The notes: generated by a model from the sequence alone, not told the origin. Shown: positions 35,539 through 45,238, counted from the stretch's first letter. The stretch is DNA of 64,000 bases from Burkholderiales bacterium 70-64 (GCA_001898645.1 MKUQ01000016.1:248001-312000), one strand, 5' to 3'. Numbers and translations are program-made.

Positions 35539-36624
35539 GTGACCAGTCCAGTGAAACCGGACGTCCGCGCGCGAGACGACATCGGCCCGGCCGACTGGCG
35601 GCGCTGCCCCACGTCGCTGGCCCTGCTCGATCGCTGGCAGCGCGATTTTCCGTTCGTCGCCGAGCCGTTCGCCGAGCTGGGGCGCGCACTCGGCCTGTCG
35701 CCGGCGCAGGTGCTCGAGCGCTACCGGGCGATGCACGCGGCCGGTGCCCTCGGCCGCATCGGCGGCGTGTTCAGCGCCGGCGCCGGCGGCGCGGCGCTGC
35801 TGGCCGCCATGGCGGTGCCGGCGCAGCGCATCGACGAAGTGGCGGCCCGGGTCTCCGCCCACCCGGGGGTCAACCACAACTACGAACGCGAGCATCGCTA
35901 CAACCTGTGGTTCGTCATGACCGGGCGCGATGCGCCGGCCGTGGAGCGCGCGATGAGCGGGCTGGAGGCCGATACCGGCCTGCCGGCGCTGCGGCTGCGC
36001 ATGATCAGGCCCTACCGCATCGACCTCGGCTTCGACCTGGGCGGTCCGACCGCGGCGCTGCCGCCCCCGCCATCGGAGGCGGGCACTGCGCCGCCGGCAG
36101 CGATACCCGAGGCCGATATCGGCCTGGCGGCGCTGGTCGAGGAAGGGCTGGCGCTGGTGGAGCGCCCCTTCGACGCCTGGGCGCGCGCTTCGGGCCGCAC
36201 GCTGCAGGCCGTGCTCGACACCCTGCGCGAATGGCAGCGCCGCGGCGTGATGCGCCGCTTCGGCACCATCGTGCGCCACCACGAGCTGGGCTTCGCCGCC
36301 AACGCGATGACGGTCTTCGACGTGCCCGACGAGCGGGTCGACGCCTGCGGACGGATGCTCGCGCGCGAGCCGGCCGTGACCCTGGCCTACCGGCGCGAGC
36401 GCGCCCCGGAGTGGCCCTACAACCTCTACTGCATGGTGCACGGACGCGATCGCGACACCGTGCACCGGGTGCTGAGGCAGGCCATGGCCCGCTGCGCGCT
36501 CGACGACCACCCGCACGCGGTGCTGTTCTCCACGCGCCGCTTCAAGCAGACCGGCGCGCGCCGCTTTCGCGAGCTGCCCGCACCGGAGCTGGCCGCGCCC
36601 GAGGGCCGACATGCTCACGCCTGA
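35539..36624 (+). CDS. nirDL: Fused siroheme decarboxylase subunits NirD-NirL
   Basis: A 361-residue protein with two Lrp/AsnC-like winged-helix units that decarboxylate siroheme to 12,18-didecarboxysiroheme on the way to heme d1. The first unit (about 20-165) has RIGGVFSAGAGGAA and VNHNYEREHRYNLWFV. A Pro/Ala-rich linker (about 170-195) leads to the second unit (about 197-345) with MRRFGTIVRHHELGFAANAM and WPYNLYCMVHGRD. The GTG start at 35539 is immediately after the nirF stop; no strong ribosome site is seen, so translational coupling is likely. The fused form is known from some denitrifiers such as Paracoccus. It overlaps nirG by 14 bases. Confidence 0.88.
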   Translation: MTSPVKPDVRARDDIGPADWRRCPTSLALLDRWQRDFPFVAEPFAELGRALGLSPAQVLERYRAMHAAGALGRIGGVFSAGAGGAALLAAMAVPAQRIDEVAARVSAHPGVNHNYEREHRYNLWFVMTGRDAPAVERAMSGLEADTGLPALRLRMIRPYRIDLGFDLGGPTAALPPPPSEAGTAPPAAIPEADIGLAALVEEGLALVERPFDAWARASGRTLQAVLDTLREWQRRGVMRRFGTIVRHHELGFAANAMTVFDVPDERVDACGRMLAREPAVTLAYRRERAPEWPYNLYCMVHGRDRDTVHRVLRQAMARCALDDHPHAVLFSTRRFKQTGARRFRELPAPELAAPEGRHAHA

Positions 36625-37093
36625 AGACGCGCGCCTGATCGAGCGCCTGCACGGCGGCTTCCCGCTTTCGGAGCGGCCCTTCGACGACGTGGCGCTCGAG
36701 CTCGGCTGCACCGGCGAGCAGGTCATCGAGCGGCTGCGCCGCCTGCTCGCCGAAGGCGTGCTGACCCGCTTCGGTCCGCTGTTCCAGATCGAGCGCGCCG
36801 GCGGCCAATTCGTGCTGGCCGCGATGGAGGTGCCCGAGGCGCGCTTCGACGAGGTCGCGCAGCAGGTCAACGCCTTCCCCGAGGTGGCGCACAACTACCG
36901 GCGCGACCACCGGCTGAACATGTGGTTCGTGGTGGCGGCCGAATCGCCGGCCGCGGCCGCCGCGACCCTGTCGCGCATCGAGGCCGCCGCCGGCCTGCCC
37001 GTCTACGCCTTCCCGAAGGAGCGCGAGTACTTCGTGGAGCTGAGGCTGCCCGTGCCGGCGGCGACACCGGAGGAATCCGTTGGCGCTCGATGA
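36611..37093 (+). CDS. nirG: Siroheme decarboxylase subunit NirG
   Basis: A 160-residue single-unit AsnC-like protein of the siroheme decarboxylase complex. It matches the first unit of NirDL: LTRFGPLFQIERAGGQ and VAHNYRRDHRLNMWFV. It lacks the His-rich RHHELG type motif, like NirL/NirG subunits, so it is assigned NirG. It overlaps nirDL and nirH at both ends. Confidence 0.82.
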   Translation: MLTPEDARLIERLHGGFPLSERPFDDVALELGCTGEQVIERLRRLLAEGVLTRFGPLFQIERAGGQFVLAAMEVPEARFDEVAQQVNAFPEVAHNYRRDHRLNMWFVVAAESPAAAAATLSRIEAAAGLPVYAFPKEREYFVELRLPVPAATPEESVGAR

Positions 37094-37562
37094 GCTCGAC
37101 CGCGCGCTGCTGCTCGCCACCCAGGACGGCCTGCCGCTGGTGGCGCGCCCCTACGAGGCGGTGGGCGCGATGCTGGGCGTGCCGGGCACGCGCGTGCGCG
37201 AGCGCCTGGCCGCCATGCTGGACGCAGGCCTGGTGCGGCGCATCGGCGCGGTGCCCAACCACTACCGGCTGGGCTACGTGGCCAACGGCATGAGCGTATG
37301 GGACGTCGACGACGAGCGCGTCGATGCCCTGGGCGAGGCGGTCGGCGCCCTGGACGGCGTGAGCCACTGCTACCGGCGCCCGCGCCATCGCCCGCACTGG
37401 CCATACAACCTGTTCGCCATGCTGCACGGCCGCACGCGCGAGGAGGTCGAGCGCCAGGCCGCGCAGGTCCGCGCGCTGCTCGGCGACGCCTGCCGCGACC
37501 ACGACATGCTCTACTCCACCGCCATCCTGAAGAAGACCGGCCTGCGCCTGAAGGGAGACTGA
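37080..37562 (+). CDS. nirH: Siroheme decarboxylase subunit NirH
   Basis: A 160-residue unit resembling the second half of NirDL: VRRIGAVPNHYRLGYVANGM and WPYNLFAMLHGRT. The TTG start at 37080 is supported by GGAGGA about six bases upstream and by overlap with nirG. Together NirDL, NirG and NirH supply four such units, as in classical nirD-L-G-H clusters. Confidence 0.83.
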   Translation: MALDELDRALLLATQDGLPLVARPYEAVGAMLGVPGTRVRERLAAMLDAGLVRRIGAVPNHYRLGYVANGMSVWDVDDERVDALGEAVGALDGVSHCYRRPRHRPHWPYNLFAMLHGRTREEVERQAAQVRALLGDACRDHDMLYSTAILKKTGLRLKGD

Positions 37563-37564
37563 CC

Positions 37565-38842
37565 GTGTTCCGCATCAGCCAGTACATGCGCGAGCTGGCC
37601 TGCGCCGAGGCGCAGGGCCGCTATCCCGAGGCCGTGCGCGCGGCGCGCCCCGGCGCATCGCGCGGGCCCGTCGGTCCGGTGGTGATCTGGAACCTCATCC
37701 GCCGCTGCAACCTCACCTGCAAGCACTGCTACGCCCTGTCGGCCGATCACGACTACGCCGGCGAGCTCTCCACGCGCGAGGTGTTCGACGTCATGGACGA
37801 CCTCGCGGCCTTTCGGGTGCCGGTGCTGATCCTCTCGGGCGGCGAGCCGCTGATGCGCCCCGACCTGTTCGAGATCGCCGCTCGTGCGCGCGCCATGGGT
37901 TTCTACGTGGGCCTGTCCACCAACGGCACGCTGATCGACGAAGCGATGGCCGACCGGGTGGCCGGGGCCGGTTTCGACTACGTGGGCATCAGCCTCGACG
38001 GCCTGCGGGATACCCACGACCGCTTCCGCCGCCTGCCCGGCGCATTCGACCGCAGCCTCGCGGCAGTGCGGCACCTGCGCGCGCGCGAGGTCAAGGTGGG
38101 CCTGCGCTTCACCATGACCGCGATGAACGCGCACGACCTGCCGGCGCTGCTCGATCTGATGCGTGCCGAGCGGGCGGGCAAGTTCTATTTCTCGCACCTC
38201 AACTACGCCGGCCGCGGCAACATCCATCGCGCCCGGGATGCCCGCTTCTCGGCCACGCGCGAGGCGCTCGACCTGCTGTTCGAGCGCGCCTGGTCGGCCG
38301 CGCAGCAGGGGCTGGACGAGGAATACGTCACCGGCAACAACGACGCCGACGGCCCGTGGCTACTGCAGTGGACCGCCGCGCGCATGCCGCACTGGACCGC
38401 TCCCCTGCGCGAACGGCTGGTGGCCTGGGGCGGCAACGCCAGCGGCGTGAACGTGGCCAACATCGACAACCTCGGCCAGGTGCACCCCGACACCATGTGG
38501 TGGCACCACAACCTCGGCAGCGTGCGCGAGCGGCCGTTCTCGGCGATCTGGCAGGACACCCGCGACCCGCTCATGGCCGGCCTCAAGGCGCGCCCGCGCG
38601 CGGTGGGCGGGCGTTGCGCGCGCTGCGTGCACTTCGACATCTGCGGCGGCAACACCCGGGTGCGCGCACAGCAGGTCACCGGCGATCCGTGGGCCGAGGA
38701 TCCCGGTTGCTACCTGGACGACGACGAGATCGCCGGCGCGCGCGAAGGCGAGGTGGCCGGCGAAGGCGAGGCGCCCCGCGCTGCCGGCCGCGCGCCGGCG
38801 ACCGGCGCAGCGCACCCCTCTGCGGGGGCCCTCCATGCCTGA
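37565..38842 (+). CDS. nirJ: Radical SAM heme d1 synthase component NirJ
   Basis: A 425-residue radical SAM enzyme that removes propionates from didecarboxysiroheme during heme d1 formation. The SAM cluster motif CNLTCKHCY is at about residue 55; the SGGEP motif follows at about 97. A SPASM-like C-terminal cluster region contains CARCVHFDICGGN (about 359-371). The GTG start at 37565 follows nirH after two bases. The Glu/Gly/Ala-rich tail (about 395-425) is longer than usual. Its end overlaps nirN. Confidence 0.88.
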   Translation: MFRISQYMRELACAEAQGRYPEAVRAARPGASRGPVGPVVIWNLIRRCNLTCKHCYALSADHDYAGELSTREVFDVMDDLAAFRVPVLILSGGEPLMRPDLFEIAARARAMGFYVGLSTNGTLIDEAMADRVAGAGFDYVGISLDGLRDTHDRFRRLPGAFDRSLAAVRHLRAREVKVGLRFTMTAMNAHDLPALLDLMRAERAGKFYFSHLNYAGRGNIHRARDARFSATREALDLLFERAWSAAQQGLDEEYVTGNNDADGPWLLQWTAARMPHWTAPLRERLVAWGGNASGVNVANIDNLGQVHPDTMWWHHNLGSVRERPFSAIWQDTRDPLMAGLKARPRAVGGRCARCVHFDICGGNTRVRAQQVTGDPWAEDPGCYLDDDEIAGAREGEVAGEGEAPRAAGRAPATGAAHPSAGALHA

Positions 38843-40511
38843 TCGCATGCACGCATGGCTGCGCCGGGCGATGCGCCTGTGCTGCATCGCCGGCCTGCTC
38901 GGCGGCGGAGCGTCGGTCGCCGCTGCCCAGACCCCGGCTGCCCCGGCGGCGCAGGCCCCCGCCACTGCCGCTGCGCGGACTCCGCCTGCCCCGTCAGCGC
39001 AGGTCCCGGCCGATGCCCCAGCGCTCTACGAGCGGCATTGCGCGAGCTGCCACGGCGCGCAGCGCACCGGCGGCATGGGCCCTGCCCTGCTGCCCGAGAG
39101 CCTGGAGCGGCAACGCCCCGCCGAGCTGTCGAAGGTCGTCGCGAACGGACGCTCGGCCACCCAGATGCCGGCATTCGAGGGCGTCCTGTCGGCGTCCGAG
39201 ATCTCCGCCCTGGTGCAATGGGTGCGCACGCCGGTCGTGCCGGCGCCGCGCTGGAACGACGACGACATCCGCGCCTCGCACACGGTCGCGCCGGCCGTGG
39301 CCGGCGAGCCGGCCGCCCCGCTGTGGTCGGCCGATCCGATGAACCTCTTCGTGGTGGTGGAAGGCGGCGATCACCACGTATCGCTGGTCGACGGCGACCG
39401 CTTCGAGGTCATCCACCGCTTCGCCAGCCGCTACGCGCTGCACGGCGGCCCGAAGTTCTCGCCCGACGGGCGCTACGTCTACTTCGGCTCGCGCGACGGC
39501 TGGATCACCAAGTACGACCTGTGGCGGCTGCGCGTGGTGGCCGAGGTGCGCGCCGGGCTGAACATGCGCAACGTGGCGGTCAGCGCCGACGGGCGCTACG
39601 TGATGGCGGCCAACTACCTCCCGCGCTCGCTGGCGCTGTTCGACGCCGATCTCGGGCTGGTGAAGACCTTCGAGGCCGCCACGCTCGACGGCCGCGAAAG
39701 CTCGCGCGTGTCCGCCGTCTACGACGCCGCCCCGCGCCGCAGCTTCGTCGTGGCGCTCAAGGACGTGCCCGAGCTGTGGGAGATCTCCTACGACCCCGCT
39801 GCCGAGCCCATCCTCGACGGCTACGTGCACGACTACCGCATGGGCGAGGCGATCGCCCGGCCCGGCTTCCTCGGCGTGCGCCGCACCCGCCTGGAGGAAC
39901 CGCTGGACGATTTCTTCTTCGACCAGTCGTACCGGCACGTGCTGGGAGCCACCCGTCCCCGGGAGAACGGCGGCGGCGCGGCCACGGCCCAGGTGGTCAA
40001 CCTCGACGTGCGCCGCAAGATCGCCGACCTGGCCATCGCCGGCATGCCGCACCTCGGCTCGGGCATCACCTTCGCGTGGAACGGCACCACCGTGCTGGCC
40101 AGCCCGAACCTCAAGGACGGGACCATCGACGTCATCGACATGAAGACCTGGAAGCCCGTGACCACCGTGGCCACACCCGGCCCGGGCTTCTTCCTGCGCA
40201 GCCACGAGAACACCCGCTACGCCTGGGCCGACTCGATGATGAGCCCGACGGCGCGCGACACGCTGACGGTGATCGACAAGCAGACGCTGCGCGTGGCGGC
40301 CAGCGTGCGCGAGCCCGGCCGCACGCTGGCGCACATCGAGTTCACGCGCGACGGGCGCTACGCGCTGGCCAGCGTGTGGGAGACCGACGGCGCCCTGGTG
40401 GTGTACGACGCGCAGACCTTCCGGGAGGTCAAGCGGCTGCCCATGAGCAAGCCGGTCGGCAAGTACAACGTCTGGAACAAGATCAACCGCTCCGAAGGCA
40501 CGTCGCACTGA
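38835..40511 (+). CDS. nirN: Cytochrome-type dihydro-heme d1 dehydrogenase NirN
   Basis: A 558-residue periplasmic protein made of a cytochrome c domain and a d1-type beta-propeller; it performs the last step of heme d1 synthesis and hands the cofactor to NirS. A signal peptide (about 1-32) and an Ala/Pro-rich linker precede CASCHG (about 69). The propeller includes YALHGGPKFSPDGRYVYFG, whose His is the expected d1 ligand, and the C-terminus ends KYNVWNKINRSEGTSH. These features favour NirN over nitrite reductase NirS, which has a different N-terminal ligand region. It is the last gene of the nir operon. Confidence 0.85.
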   Translation: MPDRMHAWLRRAMRLCCIAGLLGGGASVAAAQTPAAPAAQAPATAAARTPPAPSAQVPADAPALYERHCASCHGAQRTGGMGPALLPESLERQRPAELSKVVANGRSATQMPAFEGVLSASEISALVQWVRTPVVPAPRWNDDDIRASHTVAPAVAGEPAAPLWSADPMNLFVVVEGGDHHVSLVDGDRFEVIHRFASRYALHGGPKFSPDGRYVYFGSRDGWITKYDLWRLRVVAEVRAGLNMRNVAVSADGRYVMAANYLPRSLALFDADLGLVKTFEAATLDGRESSRVSAVYDAAPRRSFVVALKDVPELWEISYDPAAEPILDGYVHDYRMGEAIARPGFLGVRRTRLEEPLDDFFFDQSYRHVLGATRPRENGGGAATAQVVNLDVRRKIADLAIAGMPHLGSGITFAWNGTTVLASPNLKDGTIDVIDMKTWKPVTTVATPGPGFFLRSHENTRYAWADSMMSPTARDTLTVIDKQTLRVAASVREPGRTLAHIEFTRDGRYALASVWETDGALVVYDAQTFREVKRLPMSKPVGKYNVWNKINRSEGTSH

Positions 40512-40597
40512 CGCGCGGTTCGCGGAGCGCAGCGGCACGCAGGGCGCGGCGCCGTTGGCGAAGCACGGCACCGGTCGCAGATGCGGTGCCACCTCCC

Positions 40598-41746
40598 TCA
40601 GCGCGGCGCGGCCCCGCGCTGCGCGGCGTACGCCTCGTAGCCGGCCACGAAGCGCGGCGATACCCGACGCAGCCGCTCGAGGTCGACGCGCCCGCTGCGC
40701 TGGATGTACTGCCAGGCGAGCTCCCACGGCTCGAGCCGCATGTGCCCGGGAAAGCGCTCGTACCAGTCGGCACTGGCATTGGCCGCCGCGACCAGCTTGC
40801 GCACCACCGGCTTGCGCGCCGTCTCGAAGGCGGCGAGCGCATCGGCGACCGCACGCGGATGCTCGCGCAGGCTGCGTGCGAGCGCGATCGCGTCCTCGAA
40901 TGCCAGGCGCGTGCCCGAGCCGATGGAGAAATGCGCGGTGCGCAGAGCGTCGCCGATCAGCACCGTGTTGCCGGCGGACCAGTGCTCGTTCCACACCTTG
41001 GGGAAGTTGCGCCAGATGGAGCGGTTGGTGACCAGGGGATGGCCGTCCAGCGTCGCGGCGAACACGCGTTCGCAATACGCCTTGGTGGCGGCCTCGTCCA
41101 TGGCCGCGAAGCCGGCGCGCTCCCAGGTCGCCGGGTCGCACTCGACGATGAAGGTGCTCATGTCGGGCGCATAGCGGTAGTGATGGGCGTTGAAGGTGCC
41201 CGCCTCGGCCTGCACGAAGGTCTGGCTGAGCGCGGCGAAGGGCCGCGTGGTGCCGTACCAGACGAAGCGGTTGGCGAGATGCTCGATGCGGGTGCCGAAT
41301 TCGCTCTCGCGGCCGCGCCGCACGAAGGAGTTCACTCCGTCGGCGGCCACCACCAGGTCATGGCCCTGCAGCTCGCGCGGGTCGGTCAGGGTGCGGCGGT
41401 ACTCGGGCACGATGCCGACCCCGGCGAGCTGCTGCTGCAGCAGCTGCAGCAACCGCAGGCGCCCGATCGCCGCGAAGCCGATGCCGTCGATGGCGATCGC
41501 CTGCCCACGGTGGTGCACGACGAGGTCGTTCCACTGCTGCATCGCGGGCGTGACCAGCTCGCAGGTCGCCGGATCGTCGTCGCGCAGGAATTCGAGCGCC
41601 CGGTCCGAGAACACCACGCCGAAGCCGAAGGTGGAATCGGGCGGGTTCTGCTCGACGATGCGCAGCGCCGTCTGCGGGCTCTGGCGTTTCAACAGGTACG
41701 CCAGGTACAGGCCCGCCGGCCCGGCGCCCACGATCAGCACGTTCAT
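40598..41746 (-). CDS. FAD-dependent monooxygenase, salicylyl-CoA/aminobenzoyl-CoA hydroxylase N-domain type
   Basis: A 382-residue group A flavin monooxygenase. FAD motifs: MNVLIVGAGPAGLYLAYLL at the start and GDALRTAHFSIGSGTRLAFED (about 271-291, read as the GD motif and the following helix). The start and the FGFGVVFSDRALEFLR block (about 40) resemble the FAD domain of salicylyl-CoA 5-hydroxylase and 2-aminobenzoyl-CoA monooxygenase/reductase. Those enzymes also have an Old-Yellow-Enzyme-like second half, absent here. The aryl-CoA ligase at 43558 and the Old Yellow Enzyme-like gene at 49095 could supply the substrate and the missing activity. Substrate assignment is an inference. Confidence 0.8.
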   Translation of the reverse strand: MNVLIVGAGPAGLYLAYLLKRQSPQTALRIVEQNPPDSTFGFGVVFSDRALEFLRDDDPATCELVTPAMQQWNDLVVHHRGQAIAIDGIGFAAIGRLRLLQLLQQQLAGVGIVPEYRRTLTDPRELQGHDLVVAADGVNSFVRRGRESEFGTRIEHLANRFVWYGTTRPFAALSQTFVQAEAGTFNAHHYRYAPDMSTFIVECDPATWERAGFAAMDEAATKAYCERVFAATLDGHPLVTNRSIWRNFPKVWNEHWSAGNTVLIGDALRTAHFSIGSGTRLAFEDAIALARSLREHPRAVADALAAFETARKPVVRKLVAAANASADWYERFPGHMRLEPWELAWQYIQRSGRVDLERLRRVSPRFVAGYEAYAAQRGAAPR

Positions 41747-41790
41747 CGCTTCCTCGCCTCCTCGCCGTTGCGTCCGCCGGGCCGCGCGGC

Positions 41791-41850
41791 AATACGCTGC
41801 GCGACGGTACGCTTCGCGACGGTACGCTGCGCGGCGGTATGCTGTCGTCC
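41791..41850. repeat. Four tandem copies of a 15-base repeat
   Basis: Copies at 41791, 41806, 41821 and 41836 are variants of GGTACGCTGCGCGAC, diverging towards the last copy. They fill the divergent space between the FAD monooxygenase (start 41746) and the NifS-like gene (start 41869). They may be polymorphic or affect promoter spacing. Confidence 0.75.
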
Positions 41851-41868
41851 TGTCCGCAGCGCGAAGCC

Positions 41869-43017
41869 ATGACGACGCCGATCTACCTCGATCATCACGC
41901 CACCACGCCGGTCGACCCGCGCGTGCTCGATGCCATGCTGCCGTGCCTGCGCGAGGACTTCGGCAATGCCTCCAGCCGCCACCACGTCTTCGGGCGCCAG
42001 GCCGCCGCCCTGGTGGAGCAGGCGCGCGAGCGCGTCGCCCAGGCCATCGGCGCGCGCTACTCGGAGGTGATTTTCACCTCGGGAGCGACCGAATCCAACG
42101 CCCTGGCGATCAAGGGAGTGGCGCACGCCCGGCCCGGCGCTCACCTGATCACCACGGCGATCGAGCACCGCGCAGTGCTCGACACCTGCCGGCGCCTCGA
42201 GCACGACGGCTGGCGCCTCACCGTCGTGCCGGTCGACCGCCACGGCCGCGTCGATCCGGGCGACGTGCAGCGGGCGCTGGCGCCCGACACGATCCTGGTG
42301 TCGGTGATGGCGGCGAACAACGAGATCGGCACGATCCAGCCGCTGGCCCGGATCGGGGCCGTGGTGCGCGCCTCGCAGGCGCTGTTCCACGTCGACGCGA
42401 CCCAGGCGATCGGGCGCATGGAGATCGACGTCGAGGCTGCCTCGATCGACCTGCTGTCGCTGTCGGCGCACAAGATCTACGGCCCCAAGGGCGTCGGCGC
42501 GCTGTACCTGCGCAGGCGTCCGCGCCGGGTGGAGCTGCTGCCGCTGGTCGAGGGCGGCGGGCAGGAGAACGGGCTGCGGCCGGGCACGCTGAACGTGCCC
42601 GGCATCGTCGGGCTGGGCGCGGCGTGCGAGCTGGCGCTCGCCTGCCGCGCCGAGGAGACCGCGCGCCTGCGCGCGCTGCGCGAGCGGCTGCTCGGGCACC
42701 TGGCCGGCGCGCTCGACGGGCTGACGGTGAACGGCCACCCCGAGCAGCGGCTGGCCGGCAACCTCAGCCTGGGCATCGACGGCGTCGAGGCCGAGGCCCT
42801 GCTGCTCGGCCTTCCCGAGGTGGCGGTGTCGGCCGGCGCGGCCTGCTCGAGCGCCGCGGCGAAGCCCTCGCACGTGCTCGAGGCGATCGGCGTCGCGGGC
42901 ACCGCCTCGCGCGCTGCGCTGCGCTTCGGCATCGGGCGCTTCAACACCGAGGAGGAGATCGACCGCGCCGCCCGGCTGGTCGTCGAGCGGGTGCGGACGC
43001 TGCGCGGCCAGGGCTGA
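41869..43017 (+). CDS. Cysteine desulfurase (NifS/IscS-like, class V aminotransferase)
   Basis: A 382-residue PLP enzyme. It begins MTTPIYLDHHATTPVD, the standard NifS/IscS start. The PLP Lys is in LSAHKIYGPKG (about 204) and the sulfur-carrying Cys is probably in SAGAACSSAAAK (about 325-336), with the short loop of class II-type desulfurases. The start at 41869 is chosen over an in-frame ATG 30 bases earlier because of the family start. It stands alone, without an Fe-S scaffold gene, divergent from the monooxygenase, so it may serve a specialised sulfur or selenium role. Confidence 0.85.
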   Translation: MTTPIYLDHHATTPVDPRVLDAMLPCLREDFGNASSRHHVFGRQAAALVEQARERVAQAIGARYSEVIFTSGATESNALAIKGVAHARPGAHLITTAIEHRAVLDTCRRLEHDGWRLTVVPVDRHGRVDPGDVQRALAPDTILVSVMAANNEIGTIQPLARIGAVVRASQALFHVDATQAIGRMEIDVEAASIDLLSLSAHKIYGPKGVGALYLRRRPRRVELLPLVEGGGQENGLRPGTLNVPGIVGLGAACELALACRAEETARLRALRERLLGHLAGALDGLTVNGHPEQRLAGNLSLGIDGVEAEALLLGLPEVAVSAGAACSSAAAKPSHVLEAIGVAGTASRAALRFGIGRFNTEEEIDRAARLVVERVRTLRGQG

Positions 43018-43043
43018 CATTTGCATTTGCAGATATTAACGCC

Positions 43044-43493
43044 GTGCTCGTCCTTCGCCAATACGTTCCCTATCTGCTCAACCGCGCCGGCCGCAGCGTG
43101 GCCGAGGCGTTCACGCGCGAGCTCGCCGCCTTCGGCCTCACCCTGCCGATGTGGCGGGTGATGGCCTCGCTGCGCAGCGAGGGCCCGCAGCGGCTGGGCG
43201 ACCTGTCGGAGCTGACGGCGATCGAGGCCTCGACCCTGTCGCGGCTGATCGGCCAGATGCAGGAGCGGACGCTGGTGCGACGCGTGCGCAGCCGGGGCGA
43301 CGCGCGGGCGGTCACGGTCTCGCTGACGCGCCGGGCGGCTGCGCTCACCGACCGGATCGTGCCGCTGGCACTGCGCTACGAGCAGGCCGCGCTGCGCGGC
43401 ATGAGCGATGCCGAGATCGCCATCCTGAAACGGCTGCTCGCCCAGATCCACGGGAATCTCCGTGCCTTGATGCACGACAAGCCGGCCGATTGA
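43044..43493 (+). CDS. MarR-family transcriptional regulator
   Basis: A 149-residue winged-helix regulator. The DNA-binding region (about 45-95) includes LGDLSELTAIEASTLSRLIG and the wing with a DARAV turn. Start taken as GTG at 43044; upstream bases (TTGCATTTGCAGATATTAAC) show no good ribosome site, so the start is uncertain. It sits 65 bases before the aryl-CoA ligase; MarR proteins often sense aryl-CoA or aromatic acids, so control of the ligase is likely. Confidence 0.8.
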   Translation: MLVLRQYVPYLLNRAGRSVAEAFTRELAAFGLTLPMWRVMASLRSEGPQRLGDLSELTAIEASTLSRLIGQMQERTLVRRVRSRGDARAVTVSLTRRAAALTDRIVPLALRYEQAALRGMSDAEIAILKRLLAQIHGNLRALMHDKPAD

Positions 43494-43557
43494 TTGCGCT
43501 TGCAACGATCGGCGGGCTGTGTACCATCGGCGCAGGAGACGACAAGGAGGAGACGAC

Positions 43558-45219
43558 ATGCTGGCAGGCTGCACACCCTGGCCCGCCGAAGACGCCGCAC
43601 GCTGGCGCCGGCTCGGTCTGTGGGAAGACATCACGCTGTGGCAGATGCTCGAGCACACCGCCCGGCGGGTGCCCGAGCGGATCGCCCTGGTGCACGGGGA
43701 GCGCCGCATCGCCTACGGCGAGCTGCTCGAGCGCAGCGAGCTGCTGGCGCGCCGGCTCGTCGCCGCCGGCCTGCGCCCGCTCGATCGCGTGGTGATGCAG
43801 CTGCCCAACACGCCGGAGTTCGTCTTCACCTTCTTCGCGCTGGTGCGCATCGGCGTCATTCCGGTCATGGCGCTGCCGGCGCATCGCCACAACGAGCTCG
43901 GCCACTTCATCCGCCACGCCGGCGCGCGCGCCCTCTTCGTGCCCGAGCGCGTGCGCGACTTCGACTACCGCCCGATGGCCGACGAGCTGCGCACCGAATG
44001 CCCGACCCTCGAGCAGGTGTTCGTCGCCGGAGCGCCGCTGCCGGGCCAGTCGCCGCTGGCCGACCTGCTCGACGACGCCTCCCCCGCCGCGCGGGCCGCC
44101 GCCCTGCCCGAGGTCGCCGCCGACGAGGTCGCGCTGATGCTGCTCTCGGGCGGCACCACCGCGCTGCCCAAGCTGATCCCGCGCACCCACAACGACTACG
44201 TCCTGAACGCCAAGGCCGCCGGCCGCGTGGCGCAGGTCGACGAGTCGACGGTGTTCCTCGCGGTGCTGCCGCTGGGCCACAACTACAGCCTCGCCAGCCC
44301 TGGCATCCTCGCCTGCTTCGCGGTGGGGGCCACGGTCGTGCTGGCGCCCGGGCACGCCGCCGAGACGGTGTTCCCGCTGATCGAACGCCACCGGGTCACG
44401 CTGGTCTCGGCCGCTGTGCCGCTGGTCACGCTGTGGCTGAACTCCGAGGTGCCGGCGCGCCACGACCTCTCTTCGCTGAAGGTAGTGCAGAACGGCGGCG
44501 CGCGCCTGGCGCCGGAGCTGCGCCGGCGCGTGCGCACGCAATGGGGCTGCATCCCGCAGGAGGACTACGGCACTGCCGAGGGGTTGATCAACCTGGTGCG
44601 GCTCGACGCGCCGGAAGACCTGCTGCTCGAAAGCTCGGGCAGCCCGGTGTGCGAGTACGACGAGATCAAGGTCGTCGACCTCGAAGGCGACGAGGTGCCC
44701 GACGGCGAGCCCGGTGAGCTGCTCGCGCGCGGACCCTACACCATCCGCGGCTACTACAACGCGCCCGAGACCAACGCGGCGGCGTTCACCGCGGACGGCT
44801 TCTACCGGATGGGCGACGTGGTGCGCAAGGTCGGGCGCTACCTGTTCACCGAGGGCCGCAAGAAGGACCTCATCAACCGCGGCGGCGAGAAGATCAGCAG
44901 CGACGAGGTCGAGAACCTGATCCTGATGCACCCGGCGGTGGAAGGCTGCTGCGTGGTCGCGATGCCCGACCCGATCTACGGCGAGAAGGCCTGTGCCTTC
45001 GTGGTCCTGCACGAGGGCAGCGCGCTCGCGCTGCCCGAGTTGTGCGAGTTCCTGCTCGCACAGCGCATCGCCAAGTTCAAGCTGCCGGAACGCCTCGAGG
45101 TGGTCGAGCGCTTCCCGATCAGCCCCGCCGGGAAGATCCTGCGCCGCGAGCTGCGCGAGCGCATCGCAGCCACGGTGGCACGCGAAGGGGGAGGGCCGGG
45201 AGCGCAGTATCGCGGATGA
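43558..45219 (+). CDS. Aryl-acid adenylating ligase (DhbE/aryl-CoA ligase type)
   Basis: A 553-residue ANL-superfamily enzyme that adenylates an aryl acid and probably forms its CoA thioester. The core motif [20 protein letters not shown] (about 198) carries the usual T/S-G-rich loop; [21 protein letters not shown] (about 339) and the [15 protein letters not shown] hinge (about 434) are typical of the 2,3-dihydroxybenzoate/salicylate ligase group. The catalytic Lys lies in [11 protein letters not shown] near the end. The start at 43558 has AAGGAGGAG upstream. Salicylate, anthranilate or dihydroxybenzoate are the natural candidates. Confidence 0.85.
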   Translation: MLAGCTPWPAEDAARWRRLGLWEDITLWQMLEHTARRVPERIALVHGERRIAYGELLERSELLARRLVAAGLRPLDRVVMQLPNTPEFVFTFFALVRIGVIPVMALPAHRHNELGHFIRHAGARALFVPERVRDFDYRPMADELRTECPTLEQVFVAGAPLPGQSPLADLLDDASPAARAAALPEVAADEVALMLLSGGTTALPKLIPRTHNDYVLNAKAAGRVAQVDESTVFLAVLPLGHNYSLASPGILACFAVGATVVLAPGHAAETVFPLIERHRVTLVSAAVPLVTLWLNSEVPARHDLSSLKVVQNGGARLAPELRRRVRTQWGCIPQEDYGTAEGLINLVRLDAPEDLLLESSGSPVCEYDEIKVVDLEGDEVPDGEPGELLARGPYTIRGYYNAPETNAAAFTADGFYRMGDVVRKVGRYLFTEGRKKDLINRGGEKISSDEVENLILMHPAVEGCCVVAMPDPIYGEKACAFVVLHEGSALALPELCEFLLAQRIAKFKLPERLEVVERFPISPAGKILRRELRERIAATVAREGGGPGAQYRG

Positions 45220-45238
45220 GAGCGCGAAGCGGCCCTGC

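Noticed and set aside
38835-40511. Assignment of this gene as nitrite reductase nirS
   Set aside because: The propeller and C-terminal motifs (RYALHGGPKF and KYNVWNKI...EGTSH) fit NirN, and the gene is at the end of the biosynthetic operon.
38855-41872. A frame of about 1000 codons overlapping nirN and the FAD monooxygenase
   Set aside because: Arg/Pro/Ala-rich low-complexity translation with no domains; both real genes on this stretch have full family motifs.
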